Positions 45,979-54,580 of a stretch of 64,000 bases of DNA are shown in pieces (within the stretch, counting starts at the first letter, position 1; each line of letters opens with the position of its first letter). The notes beneath the pieces are model-generated. The model was given only the letters and a program-made list of their open reading frames with translations. It was not told the origin of the DNA and searched no databases. The position numbers and the translations under genes were made by a program. The DNA lies in contig NZ_VEBF01000002.1 of assembly GCF_007676705.1 (NCBI RefSeq), positions 1 through 64,000 of the forward strand, in the 5' to 3' direction. This DNA is from Paenibacillus xylanexedens. Lineage in GTDB: Bacteria > Bacillota > Bacilli > Paenibacillales > Paenibacillaceae.

Positions 45979-46302
45979 ATGGGAGCAGTATCATTAACAA
46001 AACAAAATTTTGAATCGAACGTTAACACGGGAGTGACTTTAGTCGATTTCTGGGCACCATGGTGTCCACCTTGTCAAGTGCAACTTCCAATCGTAAATGA
46101 TCTAGCTGATGATTTGGCTGGGCAAGCGACCATTGCCAAAGTCAATGTTGATGAGGAACTCGAATTGGCACAGCAATTCGGAGTTAGAAGTATTCCAACG
46201 CTTCTCTTATTTAAAGATGGCAAATTAGCTGAGACCATGATTGGTGTGAATCAAAAACAAGCTCTTAAAGAAAAAATTCAAGGATTGCTCAATTCAAAAT
46301 AA
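45979..46302 (+). CDS. Thioredoxin with CPPC active site
   Basis: The 107-residue protein is a full thioredoxin fold, with DFWAPWCPPCQVQLPIV and the cis-proline site RSIPTLLLFKDGK. Classical thioredoxin has CGPC; CPPC is rarer and should be less reducing. It has its own strong promoter with an ArsR-like operator and starts the sulfur/thiol regulon. TrxB at 52674 probably reduces it. Confidence 0.9.
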   Translation: MGAVSLTKQNFESNVNTGVTLVDFWAPWCPPCQVQLPIVNDLADDLAGQATIAKVNVDEELELAQQFGVRSIPTLLLFKDGKLAETMIGVNQKQALKEKIQGLLNSK

Positions 46303-46336
46303 GTAAGTTGTTAATATTGTTCTTGAACCTATGTGA

Positions 46337-46378
46337 AGAGAACGACGGATCAGGATTTATCTGAACTGTCGTTCTTTT
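46337..46378 (+). terminator. Terminator after the CPPC thioredoxin
   Basis: GAACGAC and GTCGTTC pair, followed by TTTTCA. Some read-through into the ArsR-rhodanese gene is possible. Confidence 0.65.
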
Positions 46379-46432
46379 CAACATAAGAATTGACAGGATG
46401 ATAAGTCCAAACCAAAGAAAGGAGTGTTTAAA

Positions 46433-47116
46433 ATGGAAGTTACATGTTCTAAATCAGATATTAAAGAACGTTTATATCAACAATTTGCTCGAATTGGGAA
46501 ATGTTTATCGAGTGATAAAAGACTTGAGATTATGGATATCTTGTCAAACGGACCGAAATCTGTTGATAGTTTAGCTACTCAAACAGGTATGAGCGTGGCG
46601 AATGTATCCCGTCACTTACAGATTTTGCTGGAAGCTAAGCTCGTTAAATTTCATAAAAAAGGTACGTTTGTTATATATAACATCAGTGACTCATCTGTAA
46701 CACAGTTTTTGTCCTCATTGTGGAATATATGCGAGGACAGACTCGCTGACATTAAGCTGATTAAAGATGAACTGGAAGTACAATATGAAGGAGTTCGCAA
46801 TATGAGTAAAAACGACCTAATGCTTAAAATGAAGCAAGATAGCCTCGTTCTCATAGATCTTCGTCCCGTTGAGGAGTATGAAACATCTCACATTCCAGGT
46901 GCTATTTCTGTACCCTTAGAACAGTTAGAAGTATTTCTACAAACATTAAATAAAGATGTAGAACTTGCTGCCTATTGCCGAGGACCTTTTTGTTCTATTG
47001 CATCTCAAGCTGTGAATTATATCCAAGAACAGGGTTTTAGAGCATACCGAATAGAAGAAGGCGTTCACGAGTGGAATGCTTACGGAAGTCCGGTTTCAGC
47101 CAAGGCAACCATATGA
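46433..47116 (+). CDS. ArsR-family regulator fused to a rhodanese domain (copy 1)
   Basis: The 227-residue protein has an ArsR winged helix (residues about 15-100, with MSVANVSRHLQILLEAKLV as recognition helix) and a rhodanese domain (about 125-220) with the active loop AAYCRGPFCSIA. The ArsR part lacks a clear metal motif; the rhodanese cysteine could carry a persulfide and pass the signal to the DNA-binding part. The ATG at 46433 is ten bases after AAGGAG. It heads a four-gene set and has a paralog at 51648. Confidence 0.9.
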   Translation: MEVTCSKSDIKERLYQQFARIGKCLSSDKRLEIMDILSNGPKSVDSLATQTGMSVANVSRHLQILLEAKLVKFHKKGTFVIYNISDSSVTQFLSSLWNICEDRLADIKLIKDELEVQYEGVRNMSKNDLMLKMKQDSLVLIDLRPVEEYETSHIPGAISVPLEQLEVFLQTLNKDVELAAYCRGPFCSIASQAVNYIQEQGFRAYRIEEGVHEWNAYGSPVSAKATI

Positions 47117-47553
47117 TATATGTCCTTATAATCGTTCTTATACTGATTTACTGGATATATAAATATCTCCGCTTCATACGTAACGTAACGGTTTTATCGT
47201 TAAAATCAAACCTAATCTTGGTGCCTGATCATACTAAATGCCTCGACATAAGAGATAGTTCTGATTTTGAAAAAGAGTACGTTCCAAATTCCATTAATAT
47301 CTCTATAGGACGATTGCCTTATGTTTGGGGAAAAGAAAATTTGACCCCCGAAGATAGCGTAATTATACTGACCAATAACTATTTTAAAGGAATAAAAGCT
47401 ATACGTATTTTACGAAAACAGGGATTTTATGATTTGTATTTATTAGTAGGCACGATAACTCAATTCATTGAATGGAGTCAAAATCAGCAGAGAAATTCAG
47501 AACAATTTTGTAATGAATATGATTGGAGCAGTACCCATATATGTTCCGAATAA
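47113..47553 (+). CDS. Membrane-anchored rhodanese-like protein without catalytic cysteine
   Basis: The start ATG overlaps the regulator's stop (ATGA). The 146-residue protein has an N-terminal membrane helix (MIYVLIIVLILIYWIY) and a rhodanese-like fold with CLDIRDSSDFEKEYVPNSINI. At the usual active loop it reads ILTNNYFKG, with no cysteine, so sulfur transfer is unlikely. It may bind or recruit a partner. Three other cysteines lie elsewhere. Confidence 0.8.
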   Translation: MIYVLIIVLILIYWIYKYLRFIRNVTVLSLKSNLILVPDHTKCLDIRDSSDFEKEYVPNSINISIGRLPYVWGKENLTPEDSVIILTNNYFKGIKAIRILRKQGFYDLYLLVGTITQFIEWSQNQQRNSEQFCNEYDWSSTHICSE

Positions 47554-47574
47554 CATACAGTAAGGCGTGATTTT

Positions 47575-47904
47575 ATGACAAATGTCCAAGAAATAACTTC
47601 AGTGAATGAAATAGATACGTTTATTCAGAATAATCGACTAAGTATGCTATATGTGTCTCAAGATAATTGTAGCGTATGTCATGCAATTTATCCCAAACTG
47701 AAAGAATTGCTTAACCATTATCCAGAAATAAAGCTTGCTCATATCGATGCTAGTCAAGTAGAAGCAGTGGCCGGCAAATTGTTAACTTTTACTGTCCCCA
47801 CGATTATCTTGTTTTATGACCAAAGGGAGTATCTTCGTGACGGTCGGTTTGTCCAATTTGAGCAATTAAAAGCAAGATTAGATGAGGTTTATAACGCTAT
47901 ATAA
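47575..47904 (+). CDS. Thioredoxin-like protein with CSVC motif
   Basis: The 109-residue protein has a thioredoxin fold with the motif QDNCSVCHAIYPKL and the cis-proline in LLTFTVPTIILFYD. CSVC differs strongly from CGPC and suggests a specialised partner. GGCGTGA precedes the ATG. It is third in the operon after the ArsR-rhodanese and rhodanese-like genes. Confidence 0.88.
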   Translation: MTNVQEITSVNEIDTFIQNNRLSMLYVSQDNCSVCHAIYPKLKELLNHYPEIKLAHIDASQVEAVAGKLLTFTVPTIILFYDQREYLRDGRFVQFEQLKARLDEVYNAI

Positions 47905-47940
47905 AAAGTTCCATCATTCTAAAACTTTGGGGGTATATTT

Positions 47941-48903
47941 ATGAAGAAGATGAAAGCCATGCAAATTCCAGCTGCAGGAGAAAAAATGCAGTTAGTTGAA
48001 GTACCAGTTCCGCAGCCTGCAGAAGGGCAAGTGTTACTCCGCGTTGAAGCTTGCGGCGTATGCAATGGAGACTCAATGGCGATGGGTGGTGCGGCGTCAG
48101 CCTATCCTCGTATCCCTGGACATGAAGTGATAGGAATCGTTGATGAGCTTGGAGCAGGCGCATCAAAATGGAAAATTGGAGCACGTGTTGGCATTGGATG
48201 GCATGCGGGACATAGCCATGTTACCGGATTAACGATGGACGGTGGATATGCGGAGTACATGGTTGCATATGAAGACAGTTTGTCTAGTATCCCAAATGAA
48301 ATTTCGGTGATGGAAGCTGCTCCACTAATGTGTGCTGGTGAAACAACGTTTAGTGCCATCAAAAATAGTAAAGCTCGTCCTGGTGATCTGGTAGCAATTC
48401 AGGGAATTGGTGGGCTAGGACATCTGGCCGTTCAGTTTGCAAGCAAGGCAGGATTCCGCACCGTGGCTATTTCACGAGGAAATGACAAAGAAGCTCTTGC
48501 ACGTGAACTTGGAGCTCATCACTACATTGATTCGGCCGAAGAAGATCCAGCTGAGGCATTGCAAGCATTAGGCGGTGCCAAAGTTATCCTGGCAACTGCA
48601 CCTAACGCAAAGGCTGTTTCCTCTTTGATCAACGGTTTGGGTCAAGACGGCGAGCTTATCATTGTGACAACTTCCACTGATCCACTAGAATTATCAGCAA
48701 TGGACTTTTTGAAGGGACCTGGCACAGTCAAAGGTACGTTAACAGGTGGAGCGGAAGAAATCCAAGCAACGATTAATTTCAGTGTACTGACAGATACACG
48801 TCCCATGATTGAGTCATATCCATTAGATCGTGCTAGCGAAGCTTATGATAGAATGATGTCAGCATCCACTCGTTTTCGTGCTGTACTGAATATTTCTGAA
48901 TAA
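47941..48903 (+). CDS. Zinc-type alcohol dehydrogenase lacking the structural-zinc loop
   Basis: The 320-residue protein has the catalytic zinc ligands (CGVCNGD, GHEVIG and MCAGETTFSAI) and the NAD(P) site GIGGLGHLAVQFA. The usual four-cysteine structural lobe after WHxG is missing: the sequence goes from GIGWHAGHSHV straight to TGLTMDGGYAEYM. It is about 20 residues shorter than most relatives. Last in the operon, it may reduce or oxidise an aldehyde or thiol adduct. Confidence 0.88.
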   Translation: MKKMKAMQIPAAGEKMQLVEVPVPQPAEGQVLLRVEACGVCNGDSMAMGGAASAYPRIPGHEVIGIVDELGAGASKWKIGARVGIGWHAGHSHVTGLTMDGGYAEYMVAYEDSLSSIPNEISVMEAAPLMCAGETTFSAIKNSKARPGDLVAIQGIGGLGHLAVQFASKAGFRTVAISRGNDKEALARELGAHHYIDSAEEDPAEALQALGGAKVILATAPNAKAVSSLINGLGQDGELIIVTTSTDPLELSAMDFLKGPGTVKGTLTGGAEEIQATINFSVLTDTRPMIESYPLDRASEAYDRMMSASTRFRAVLNISE

Positions 48904-48960
48904 AGGTGTATCTCCAGTAGAGATAGCACGATTTGCAGAAAAATCGCAATGTATGCCTAA

Positions 48961-48995
48961 AACCACTTGTTCAAGTTGAACAAGTGGTTTTTCTT
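48961..48995 (+). terminator. Terminator of the dehydrogenase operon
   Basis: AACCACTTGTTCAA and TTGAACAAGTGGTT form a perfect stem, followed by TTTCTT. Confidence 0.85.
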
Positions 48996-49036
48996 ATAAG
49001 TTAAGATAGGTCCTAAGCTTTAATACAGATACAGTG

Positions 49037-50005
49037 TTATGTCGAGCGACGTTCAACTAACTTATATGATAAAGGGTTTAGCTTATTGCTCGTGTTATTC
49101 CACCCATTTTGCAAAATGAGAAACGCATTCTCAGCTTGCTGAACAACTGGATAGTCAATCGTTGTCAAATCAAGCAAGTGAGCGACTTCCGTATTATCAA
49201 AACCCATAATCCCCAAATCTCCCGGAATGGAAAAACCTAACCGACGCAAAGCTGTCACAAGACCAGCTGCCACTTCATCATTAGCACAAAAAATAGCATC
49301 AGGTCTATTTTCCTGCAATACCCACCACTCAGCTATTTCCTCACCATCTCGAACAACAGTTTTATCTTCGAAATGAGGAAAGGGATACGACATGATATTA
49401 TGTTTTTTTATGAATTCAGTATGGGCACGAATCCGTTCCTTTGTATTCAATCCTTTAGACATTGGATATATGTTAAGTATTTTTCGGTAACCTTTGGAAT
49501 GAAGATGTTCAAGACCTGTCCAATAGGCATGGAATTGATCCATAAAGACAGATGGAAGATTCTCGTTTTGAAGACGTTGCCAAGTCACAATGGGACCATA
49601 TCTGGCATAGGATTCAATCACATTCCAATCATTGGACCGTATCATACATACAATAGCATCCAATTGCTTTCGTTTCAGCATTTCCAGGGCTACAAGTTCC
49701 TTTTCAGCATCTTCGTTCGTGATAAAAAGAGTGATGTTAAATCCGTTCTTCTCAGCTATTAGAGTGAATGCACGAACAAAATTAATAATAATGGGACTAA
49801 AAGAGACCGTTATTATTCCAATCTGACGAGTTTTCCCTTTTTTTAGAGAGATCGCATTAGCATTGGGAACATAATCAAGCTCCTGGATGATTCCTAAAAC
49901 TCTTTGTTTAGTTAAATCACTTACGTAGCCGCGATTGTTAATTACTCTTGATACAGTTGCTGTGGATACTCCTGCTAAGCGAGCAATATCGTGAATATTC
50001 GCCAC
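49037..50005 (-). CDS. LacI-family transcriptional regulator
   Basis: This regulator of about 322 residues has the LacI head ANIHDIARLAGVSTATVSRVINN and the hinge NAISLKKGKTRQIG, then a periplasmic-binding-type ligand domain. I choose the GTG at 50005, with AGAGGTGG upstream; an ATG at 50056 has no support. It is divergent from the GH4 gene, whose promoter has a perfect palindrome, and should repress it until a sugar phosphate or sugar is bound. Confidence 0.9.
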   Translation of the reverse strand: MANIHDIARLAGVSTATVSRVINNRGYVSDLTKQRVLGIIQELDYVPNANAISLKKGKTRQIGIITVSFSPIIINFVRAFTLIAEKNGFNITLFITNEDAEKELVALEMLKRKQLDAIVCMIRSNDWNVIESYARYGPIVTWQRLQNENLPSVFMDQFHAYWTGLEHLHSKGYRKILNIYPMSKGLNTKERIRAHTEFIKKHNIMSYPFPHFEDKTVVRDGEEIAEWWVLQENRPDAIFCANDEVAAGLVTALRRLGFSIPGDLGIMGFDNTEVAHLLDLTTIDYPVVQQAENAFLILQNGWNNTSNKLNPLSYKLVERRST

Positions 50006-50098
50006 CTCTAACCACCTCTTAGGAGCAAGCATATCATGTTTCCTAAGCAGCCACAAAGTTGAAAAGGAAGACAGTCAGTACATGATTATTTGTAATGC

Positions 50099-50129
50099 TT
50101 GACATGTAATGCATTACATAAAATACAGT
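50099..50129 (+). promoter_or_regulatory. GH4 promoter with a 16-base LacI-type operator
   Basis: TTGACA starts at 50099. The perfect palindrome ATGTAATGCATTACAT (50104-50119) fills the spacer, and AATACA or TACAGT serves as -10. Confidence 0.8.
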
Positions 50130-50170
50130 ACAAGTATAGTTTGAATTTAGTTTTTTAGGAGGAGTTCAAT

Positions 50171-51511
50171 ATGAAAAAAGGTCTGAAAATTGCAACTATT
50201 GGCGGGGGTTCAAGTTACACACCGGAATTGGTGGAAGGATTTATCAAACGATATCATGAACTTCCCATCAAAGAGTTATGGCTAGTAGACATTGAAGCAG
50301 GCAAGGAAAAACTTGAGATTGTCGGCGCTATGGCTCAACGTATGGTGAAAGCTGCAGGGATTGATTGTGAGGTTCATTTAACACTCGATAGACAGGAAGC
50401 TTTGAGGGATGCAGATTTTGTAACCACTCAACTGCGAGTAGGACATATGGATGCACGGATCAAAGATGAGACGATACCCATTAAATACGGACTAATTGGT
50501 CAAGAAACGAATGGGGCAGGGGGAATGCTAAAAGCATTTCGAACCATTCCAGTTATTCTAGATATCGTTGAGGATATGAAAGTGCTTTGTCCAAATGCAT
50601 GGCTGATTAACTTCACGAATCCAGCTGGCATGGTTACTGAAGCAGTTCTTCGTTACGGAATGTGGGAGAAGGTTATTGGATTGTGTAATGTACCCATTGT
50701 GGCTGTGAAAAATGAATCCGCAGTGCTTGAAAAGAGTGAAGATGAATTATTTTTCAAATTTGCGGGGATTAATCATTTACACTGGCACAAGATTTATGGA
50801 CACAATGGCCAAGATCTTACCCGTCAAGCGATCGATAAATTGTATGGTCCCGAAGCAAAATCAGAGAAAATCGTTGAAAACATTAAAAACATGAGATTCC
50901 TTCATGAACAACTTGTACAACTAGAGATGCTTCCATGTCCTTATCATCGTTACTATTACATGACTGATGCGATGATCCAAGAAGAACTTGAAGAATCGAA
51001 GGGAGAAGGAACTCGCGGACAAGTAGTGAAACGCTTAGAAGAAAGTCTGTTCGAACTTTACAAAGACCCAGGATTGGATCATAAGCCAGAAGAACTTGGA
51101 AAACGAGGTGGAGCTTATTATAGTGATGCTGCCTGTGAGATTATTAACTCCATTTATAACAACAAAGGCACCCAGATGGTTGTAAGTACACGCAATAATG
51201 GAGCGATTAATGACCTACCAGTGGAAAGTGCCATTGAAATCACCAGTGTGATTACTTCCCATGGTGCTGAGCCTATTCATTTCGGTTCTTTTCCTCCCGC
51301 ACAACGAGGATTATTACAGCTAATGAAGTCCATGGAGGAATTAACGATTGAAGCTGCGGTAACAGGAAGCTATGCAACGGCCCTGCAAGCATTTACATCT
51401 AATCCACTGGTTCAAAGCGGAGACTCGGCCAAAGCTTTGTTGGATGAATTGCTTGAGGCACATAAACAGTATTTGCCTCAGTTTCACCCGAAAGAGTCCC
51501 TTCTTGTATAA
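50171..51511 (+). CDS. licH: GH4 6-phospho-beta-glucosidase-like enzyme (LicH type)
   Basis: The 446-residue protein begins with the NAD motif KIATIGGGSSYTPELVEG and has the GH4 blocks QLRVGHMDAR, IGQETNGAGGMLKAFRTIP, NFTNPAGMVTEAV and the metal site GLCNVP with the histidine of GINHLHWH. GH4 enzymes use NAD and manganese to open phospho-glycosides by oxidation. The family member could be LicH-like; substrate cannot be fixed. No PTS gene is nearby. Confidence 0.9.
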   Translation: MKKGLKIATIGGGSSYTPELVEGFIKRYHELPIKELWLVDIEAGKEKLEIVGAMAQRMVKAAGIDCEVHLTLDRQEALRDADFVTTQLRVGHMDARIKDETIPIKYGLIGQETNGAGGMLKAFRTIPVILDIVEDMKVLCPNAWLINFTNPAGMVTEAVLRYGMWEKVIGLCNVPIVAVKNESAVLEKSEDELFFKFAGINHLHWHKIYGHNGQDLTRQAIDKLYGPEAKSEKIVENIKNMRFLHEQLVQLEMLPCPYHRYYYMTDAMIQEELEESKGEGTRGQVVKRLEESLFELYKDPGLDHKPEELGKRGGAYYSDAACEIINSIYNNKGTQMVVSTRNNGAINDLPVESAIEITSVITSHGAEPIHFGSFPPAQRGLLQLMKSMEELTIEAAVTGSYATALQAFTSNPLVQSGDSAKALLDELLEAHKQYLPQFHPKESLLV

Positions 51512-51557
51512 TAGGGCTCATTAAAACTCTAAATCATTTCCCGTTTCTTACAACTGA

Positions 51558-51600
51558 AAAGGACTTCAAAGCCTAGTACAGGCCTTGAAGTCCTTTTTTT
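51558..51600 (+). terminator. Terminator of the GH4 gene
   Basis: AAAGGACTTCAA and TTGAAGTCCTTT pair over a loop of about 16 bases, with a T-run. Confidence 0.85.
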
Positions 51601-51647
51601 ACTCTGTATTGAAATCGGTTGTTCTTCATGTGACCCTAGAATTCGGC

Positions 51648-52316
51648 TTAGTGTAATTGGAAGTGCTCTTGCCACTCATTCAAGCCCTCTTCCATACGAT
51701 AAGCTGTAAAGCCTTCAGATTGTAATTTCTGTGCTGCTAATGCAGAGTAGACACACAATGGGCCTCTACAATATGCGATAATCTCTGTGTTTTTTGGAAT
51801 GTCTCTTATGAATACTTCTAACTCTTCCATCGGCATCGAGATTGCTCCCGCAATATGATCCATTTCATATTCTTCTTTAGGACGTAAATCCACCAGAATG
51901 ATTGAATCATTTTTTATTCTCTCCCTGACCTCGTCCATAGTAAGTGTTTGAATGTCGTCAAGATTGTTTATAAAGTCATCTTTCATTCTACTGATGTCAG
52001 GAATCTGTTTCTCACTAATTCGCCATAAAGAGGACAGAAAATTGATGATCTCCGGATCAGCTAAAGAGTAGATCACAAAAGTTCCTTTTTTCGTGAATTT
52101 AACCAGCTTGGCATCGAGTAGAACTTGAAGGTGTCTGGATACATTCGCAACATTCATATCTGTAGATGCAGCTATTTTTTCTACTGTTCTAGAGCCATTG
52201 GACAACAGGTTCAAAATCTCCAGACGCTTATCACTGGATAAACATTTTCCTATTCTGGCCAATTGTTTATATAAATCTTCTTTAAAAAGCTTCGCTGAAT
52301 TCAATAATTCTTCCAT
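51648..52316 (-). CDS. ArsR-family regulator fused to a rhodanese domain (copy 2)
   Basis: This protein of about 222 residues has the same two-domain plan as the protein at 46433: the recognition helix reads DMNVANVSRHLQVLLDAKLV and the rhodanese loop IAYCRGPLCVYSA. The N-terminal block ARIGKCLSSDKRLEI is almost identical in both and contains a conserved cysteine. The ATG at 52316 follows AGAGG. It is divergent from trxB, and operator-like sequences precede both genes. It is the likely repressor of the large operon on the right. Confidence 0.9.
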   Translation of the reverse strand: MEELLNSAKLFKEDLYKQLARIGKCLSSDKRLEILNLLSNGSRTVEKIAASTDMNVANVSRHLQVLLDAKLVKFTKKGTFVIYSLADPEIINFLSSLWRISEKQIPDISRMKDDFINNLDDIQTLTMDEVRERIKNDSIILVDLRPKEEYEMDHIAGAISMPMEELEVFIRDIPKNTEIIAYCRGPLCVYSALAAQKLQSEGFTAYRMEEGLNEWQEHFQLH

Positions 52317-52420
52317 TATCGTCAACCTCTATTCTTATTTTAATATCAACGGGAGTTCCCCAACTTCAATTCAAACTATAATCTTCATTTTTAGAAATCG
52401 CTTTTAAATGGAACCCTTTA

Positions 52421-52440
52421 TTGATTCAATTGAATATTAA
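52421..52440 (-). promoter_or_regulatory. Operator-like half copy upstream of ArsR-rhodanese copy 2
   Basis: ATTCAATTGAATATTAA at 52424-52440 matches the right half of the operator at 52596-52615. A TTGACT -35 candidate lies upstream on the minus strand. This points to self-control of the regulator. Confidence 0.55.
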
Positions 52441-52568
52441 AATTTTAACATGAACAACCAGAGTGAAGTCAAGTTATTAGGTTAAAATGCATCTAAGTAA
52501 GAACTCTAACTCCAAATATTCATTTCAATCTATGGATATCCCGCCTGCAGTCAATTGATGAGGAACAG

Positions 52569-52615
52569 TTGACGAAGAGATCCTACAATGCTATAATTCA
52601 ATTAATCAATTGAAT
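52569..52615 (+). promoter_or_regulatory. Shared-type promoter and ArsR-like operator, copy 2
   Basis: TTGACG (52569) and TATAAT (52592) are 17 bases apart. ATTCAATT-AATC-AATTGAAT (52596-52615) is a perfect inverted repeat overlapping the -10 box, before trxB. Confidence 0.88.
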
Positions 52616-52673
52616 ATTAAAGGTTATTCGTATATGTAATTGTCATACACACTCAAATTTGGAGGGATAACAT

Positions 52674-53603
52674 ATGTACAAATCTGTAATTGTCGGAACA
52701 GGGCCAGCGGGATTAACCGCAGCAATATACTTGGCTCGTGCGAATATGAATCCACTCGTCATTGAAGGACTCGAACCAGGAGGGCAGCTTACAACCACAA
52801 CCGAAATTGAGAATTATCCTGGGTTTCCAGAAGGAATTATGGGACCAGAGTTAATGGATAATATGCGTAAACAAGCTGAGCGGTTCGGGGCTACGTTTGT
52901 TAACGGTTGGGTAAAGGCCGTAGATTTGAATAACCGACCGTTTAAACTGGACGTGGAGGGCAAAGGTGAAATTATTACTGAAACTTTGATCATTTCAACC
53001 GGTGCCAGTGCGAAATATTTAGGAATACCAGGTGAAACAGAAAATGTAGGTCGTGGAGTGAGCACTTGTGCCACTTGTGATGGGTTCTTCTTTAGAAATA
53101 AAGAACTCATCGTAGTCGGTGGTGGCGATACTGCCTTAGAAGAGGCAAACTTTCTGACACGATTCGCTTCCAAAGTGACTTTGGTGCATCGTCGCGAAGA
53201 ACTACGAGCCTCCAAAATTATGCAAGATCGCGCTCGTTCAAACCCTAAAATTGCGTGGGCTTTAAGTAAAACCCCACTTGAAGTAGTGGCTGGTGAACGT
53301 GGAGTGACCGGATTGAAAGTCCAGAACAATGTCTCAGGCGAAGAAGAAATTCTAGACGCACACGGTGTATTTGTAGCTATTGGTCATCATCCGAATACAG
53401 AATTTTTAAATGGTCAAATTGAGACGGATGAGAATGGCTACATTGTCACAGTTCCCGGTACATCTATGACAAATATTCCAGGTGTGTTTGCTTGTGGAGA
53501 TGTACAGGATACTCGTTATCGTCAAGCTATTACTGCAGCAGGATCTGGAGCTATGGCAGCCATGGATAGTGAAAAGTTTATCGACTCTTTAGAAAATAAT
53601 TAA
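52674..53603 (+). CDS. trxB: Thioredoxin reductase
   Basis: The 309-residue protein has the FAD motif GTGPAGLTAAIYLARA, the redox pair in STCATCDGFFFRNK, the NADPH motif GGGDTALEEANFL and the C-terminal FAD motif GVFACGDVQDTRYRQA. It passes electrons from NADPH to thioredoxin-fold proteins. As Bacillales have a housekeeping trxB, this may be a second, inducible copy serving the thioredoxins of this block. It starts the operon at the second ArsR-like operator. Confidence 0.95.
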   Translation: MYKSVIVGTGPAGLTAAIYLARANMNPLVIEGLEPGGQLTTTTEIENYPGFPEGIMGPELMDNMRKQAERFGATFVNGWVKAVDLNNRPFKLDVEGKGEIITETLIISTGASAKYLGIPGETENVGRGVSTCATCDGFFFRNKELIVVGGGDTALEEANFLTRFASKVTLVHRREELRASKIMQDRARSNPKIAWALSKTPLEVVAGERGVTGLKVQNNVSGEEEILDAHGVFVAIGHHPNTEFLNGQIETDENGYIVTVPGTSMTNIPGVFACGDVQDTRYRQAITAAGSGAMAAMDSEKFIDSLENN

Positions 53604-53629
53604 AGACGTGGGGAAAGGAGCATATTAAA

Positions 53630-54118
53630 ATGCCGGATCAAAAAATGGTTATGAATACGGTTTGGTTCAAAGACGCAAAAGGATTTGGTCGCATTAAAAG
53701 CGACAATTTGCTAACCCAAGTTGCTATCCCTATTCCTAAAGGAGGAAGCGGAGAAGGTGCTAATCCACAACAACTTCTGATGTCCTCAGCCATTGCTTGT
53801 TACGCTCTGACTCTAGCTTATATGTTAGATCGCAAGAAAGTACCCGTTGCTGGATTCTTTATGGATACAGAAGGGAACACAGCACAAGGAAACCAACTGA
53901 GCATTACACATCGTCCGCATGTTGTTTTATCCTCAGATGCCTCCAAGGAAGATATTGCTGTAGTCGAAGCACTATTCCTACAAGCAGAAGAAAAATGCCA
54001 CATTGGTCAGCTACTTGTTAAAGCAGGTGTGCCGGTAGGTACCGAGGGTAAAGTATCCATCGATGCTGGAGATGATCTGACAAGTAACTATATTGAACAA
54101 CATCAAATGGAATGGTAA
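53630..54118 (+). CDS. OsmC/Ohr-family protein
   Basis: The 162-residue protein has the OsmC pattern, with one reactive cysteine in SSAIACYALTLAYML and the second in QAEEKCHIGQLL. This family reduces organic peroxides, and some members handle persulfides or other electrophiles. It lies 26 bases after trxB and before a thioredoxin gene, so all three are likely linked. Confidence 0.88.
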   Translation: MPDQKMVMNTVWFKDAKGFGRIKSDNLLTQVAIPIPKGGSGEGANPQQLLMSSAIACYALTLAYMLDRKKVPVAGFFMDTEGNTAQGNQLSITHRPHVVLSSDASKEDIAVVEALFLQAEEKCHIGQLLVKAGVPVGTEGKVSIDAGDDLTSNYIEQHQMEW

Positions 54119-54147
54119 ACCATTCATTATAAAAGGAGACTATACAA

Positions 54148-54480
54148 ATGAAAAAAATTACCTCGAAGTTAGAATTTGATACAGCTATCCGTTCCCCAAA
54201 AATCACTGTTGCTGTCTTTAAAGCAGATTGGTGCCCGGACTGCAAATTTATTGATCCATTCATGCCTGAAGTTGAAGAAAAATTTGCGAATGATCTGGAT
54301 CTTATCGAAGTTGATGTAGATCAAGTAGGTACTGTAAGTGAAGAACAAAATATTATGGGTATTCCAAGTTTTGTAGCCTATGTCGATGGTAAAGAGCTTA
54401 CTCGATATGTCAATAAGCTTCGTAAATCACGCGAAGAGATAGAACATTTTTTGCAAAGTGCGGTTGAAGGTACAAGATAA
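54148..54480 (+). CDS. Thioredoxin-like protein with CPDC motif
   Basis: The 110-residue protein has VFKADWCPDCKFIDPFMPEV and the cis-proline in IMGIPSFVAYVDGKEL. CPDC resembles the motif of YtpP/BdbA-like relatives rather than CGPC. It starts 29 bases after the OsmC gene with AAGGAG before the ATG. TrxB and this protein could supply electrons to OsmC. Confidence 0.9.
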   Translation: MKKITSKLEFDTAIRSPKITVAVFKADWCPDCKFIDPFMPEVEEKFANDLDLIEVDVDQVGTVSEEQNIMGIPSFVAYVDGKELTRYVNKLRKSREEIEHFLQSAVEGTR

Positions 54481-54580
54481 TGAAAAAGAACGACCTGTAC
54501 GAATGTTAGTGCATCAGGGATTCGATTTCAAATAAACATTTATTAATAAATATATTAAGTAAGTAAACCTGGAGGTTATT

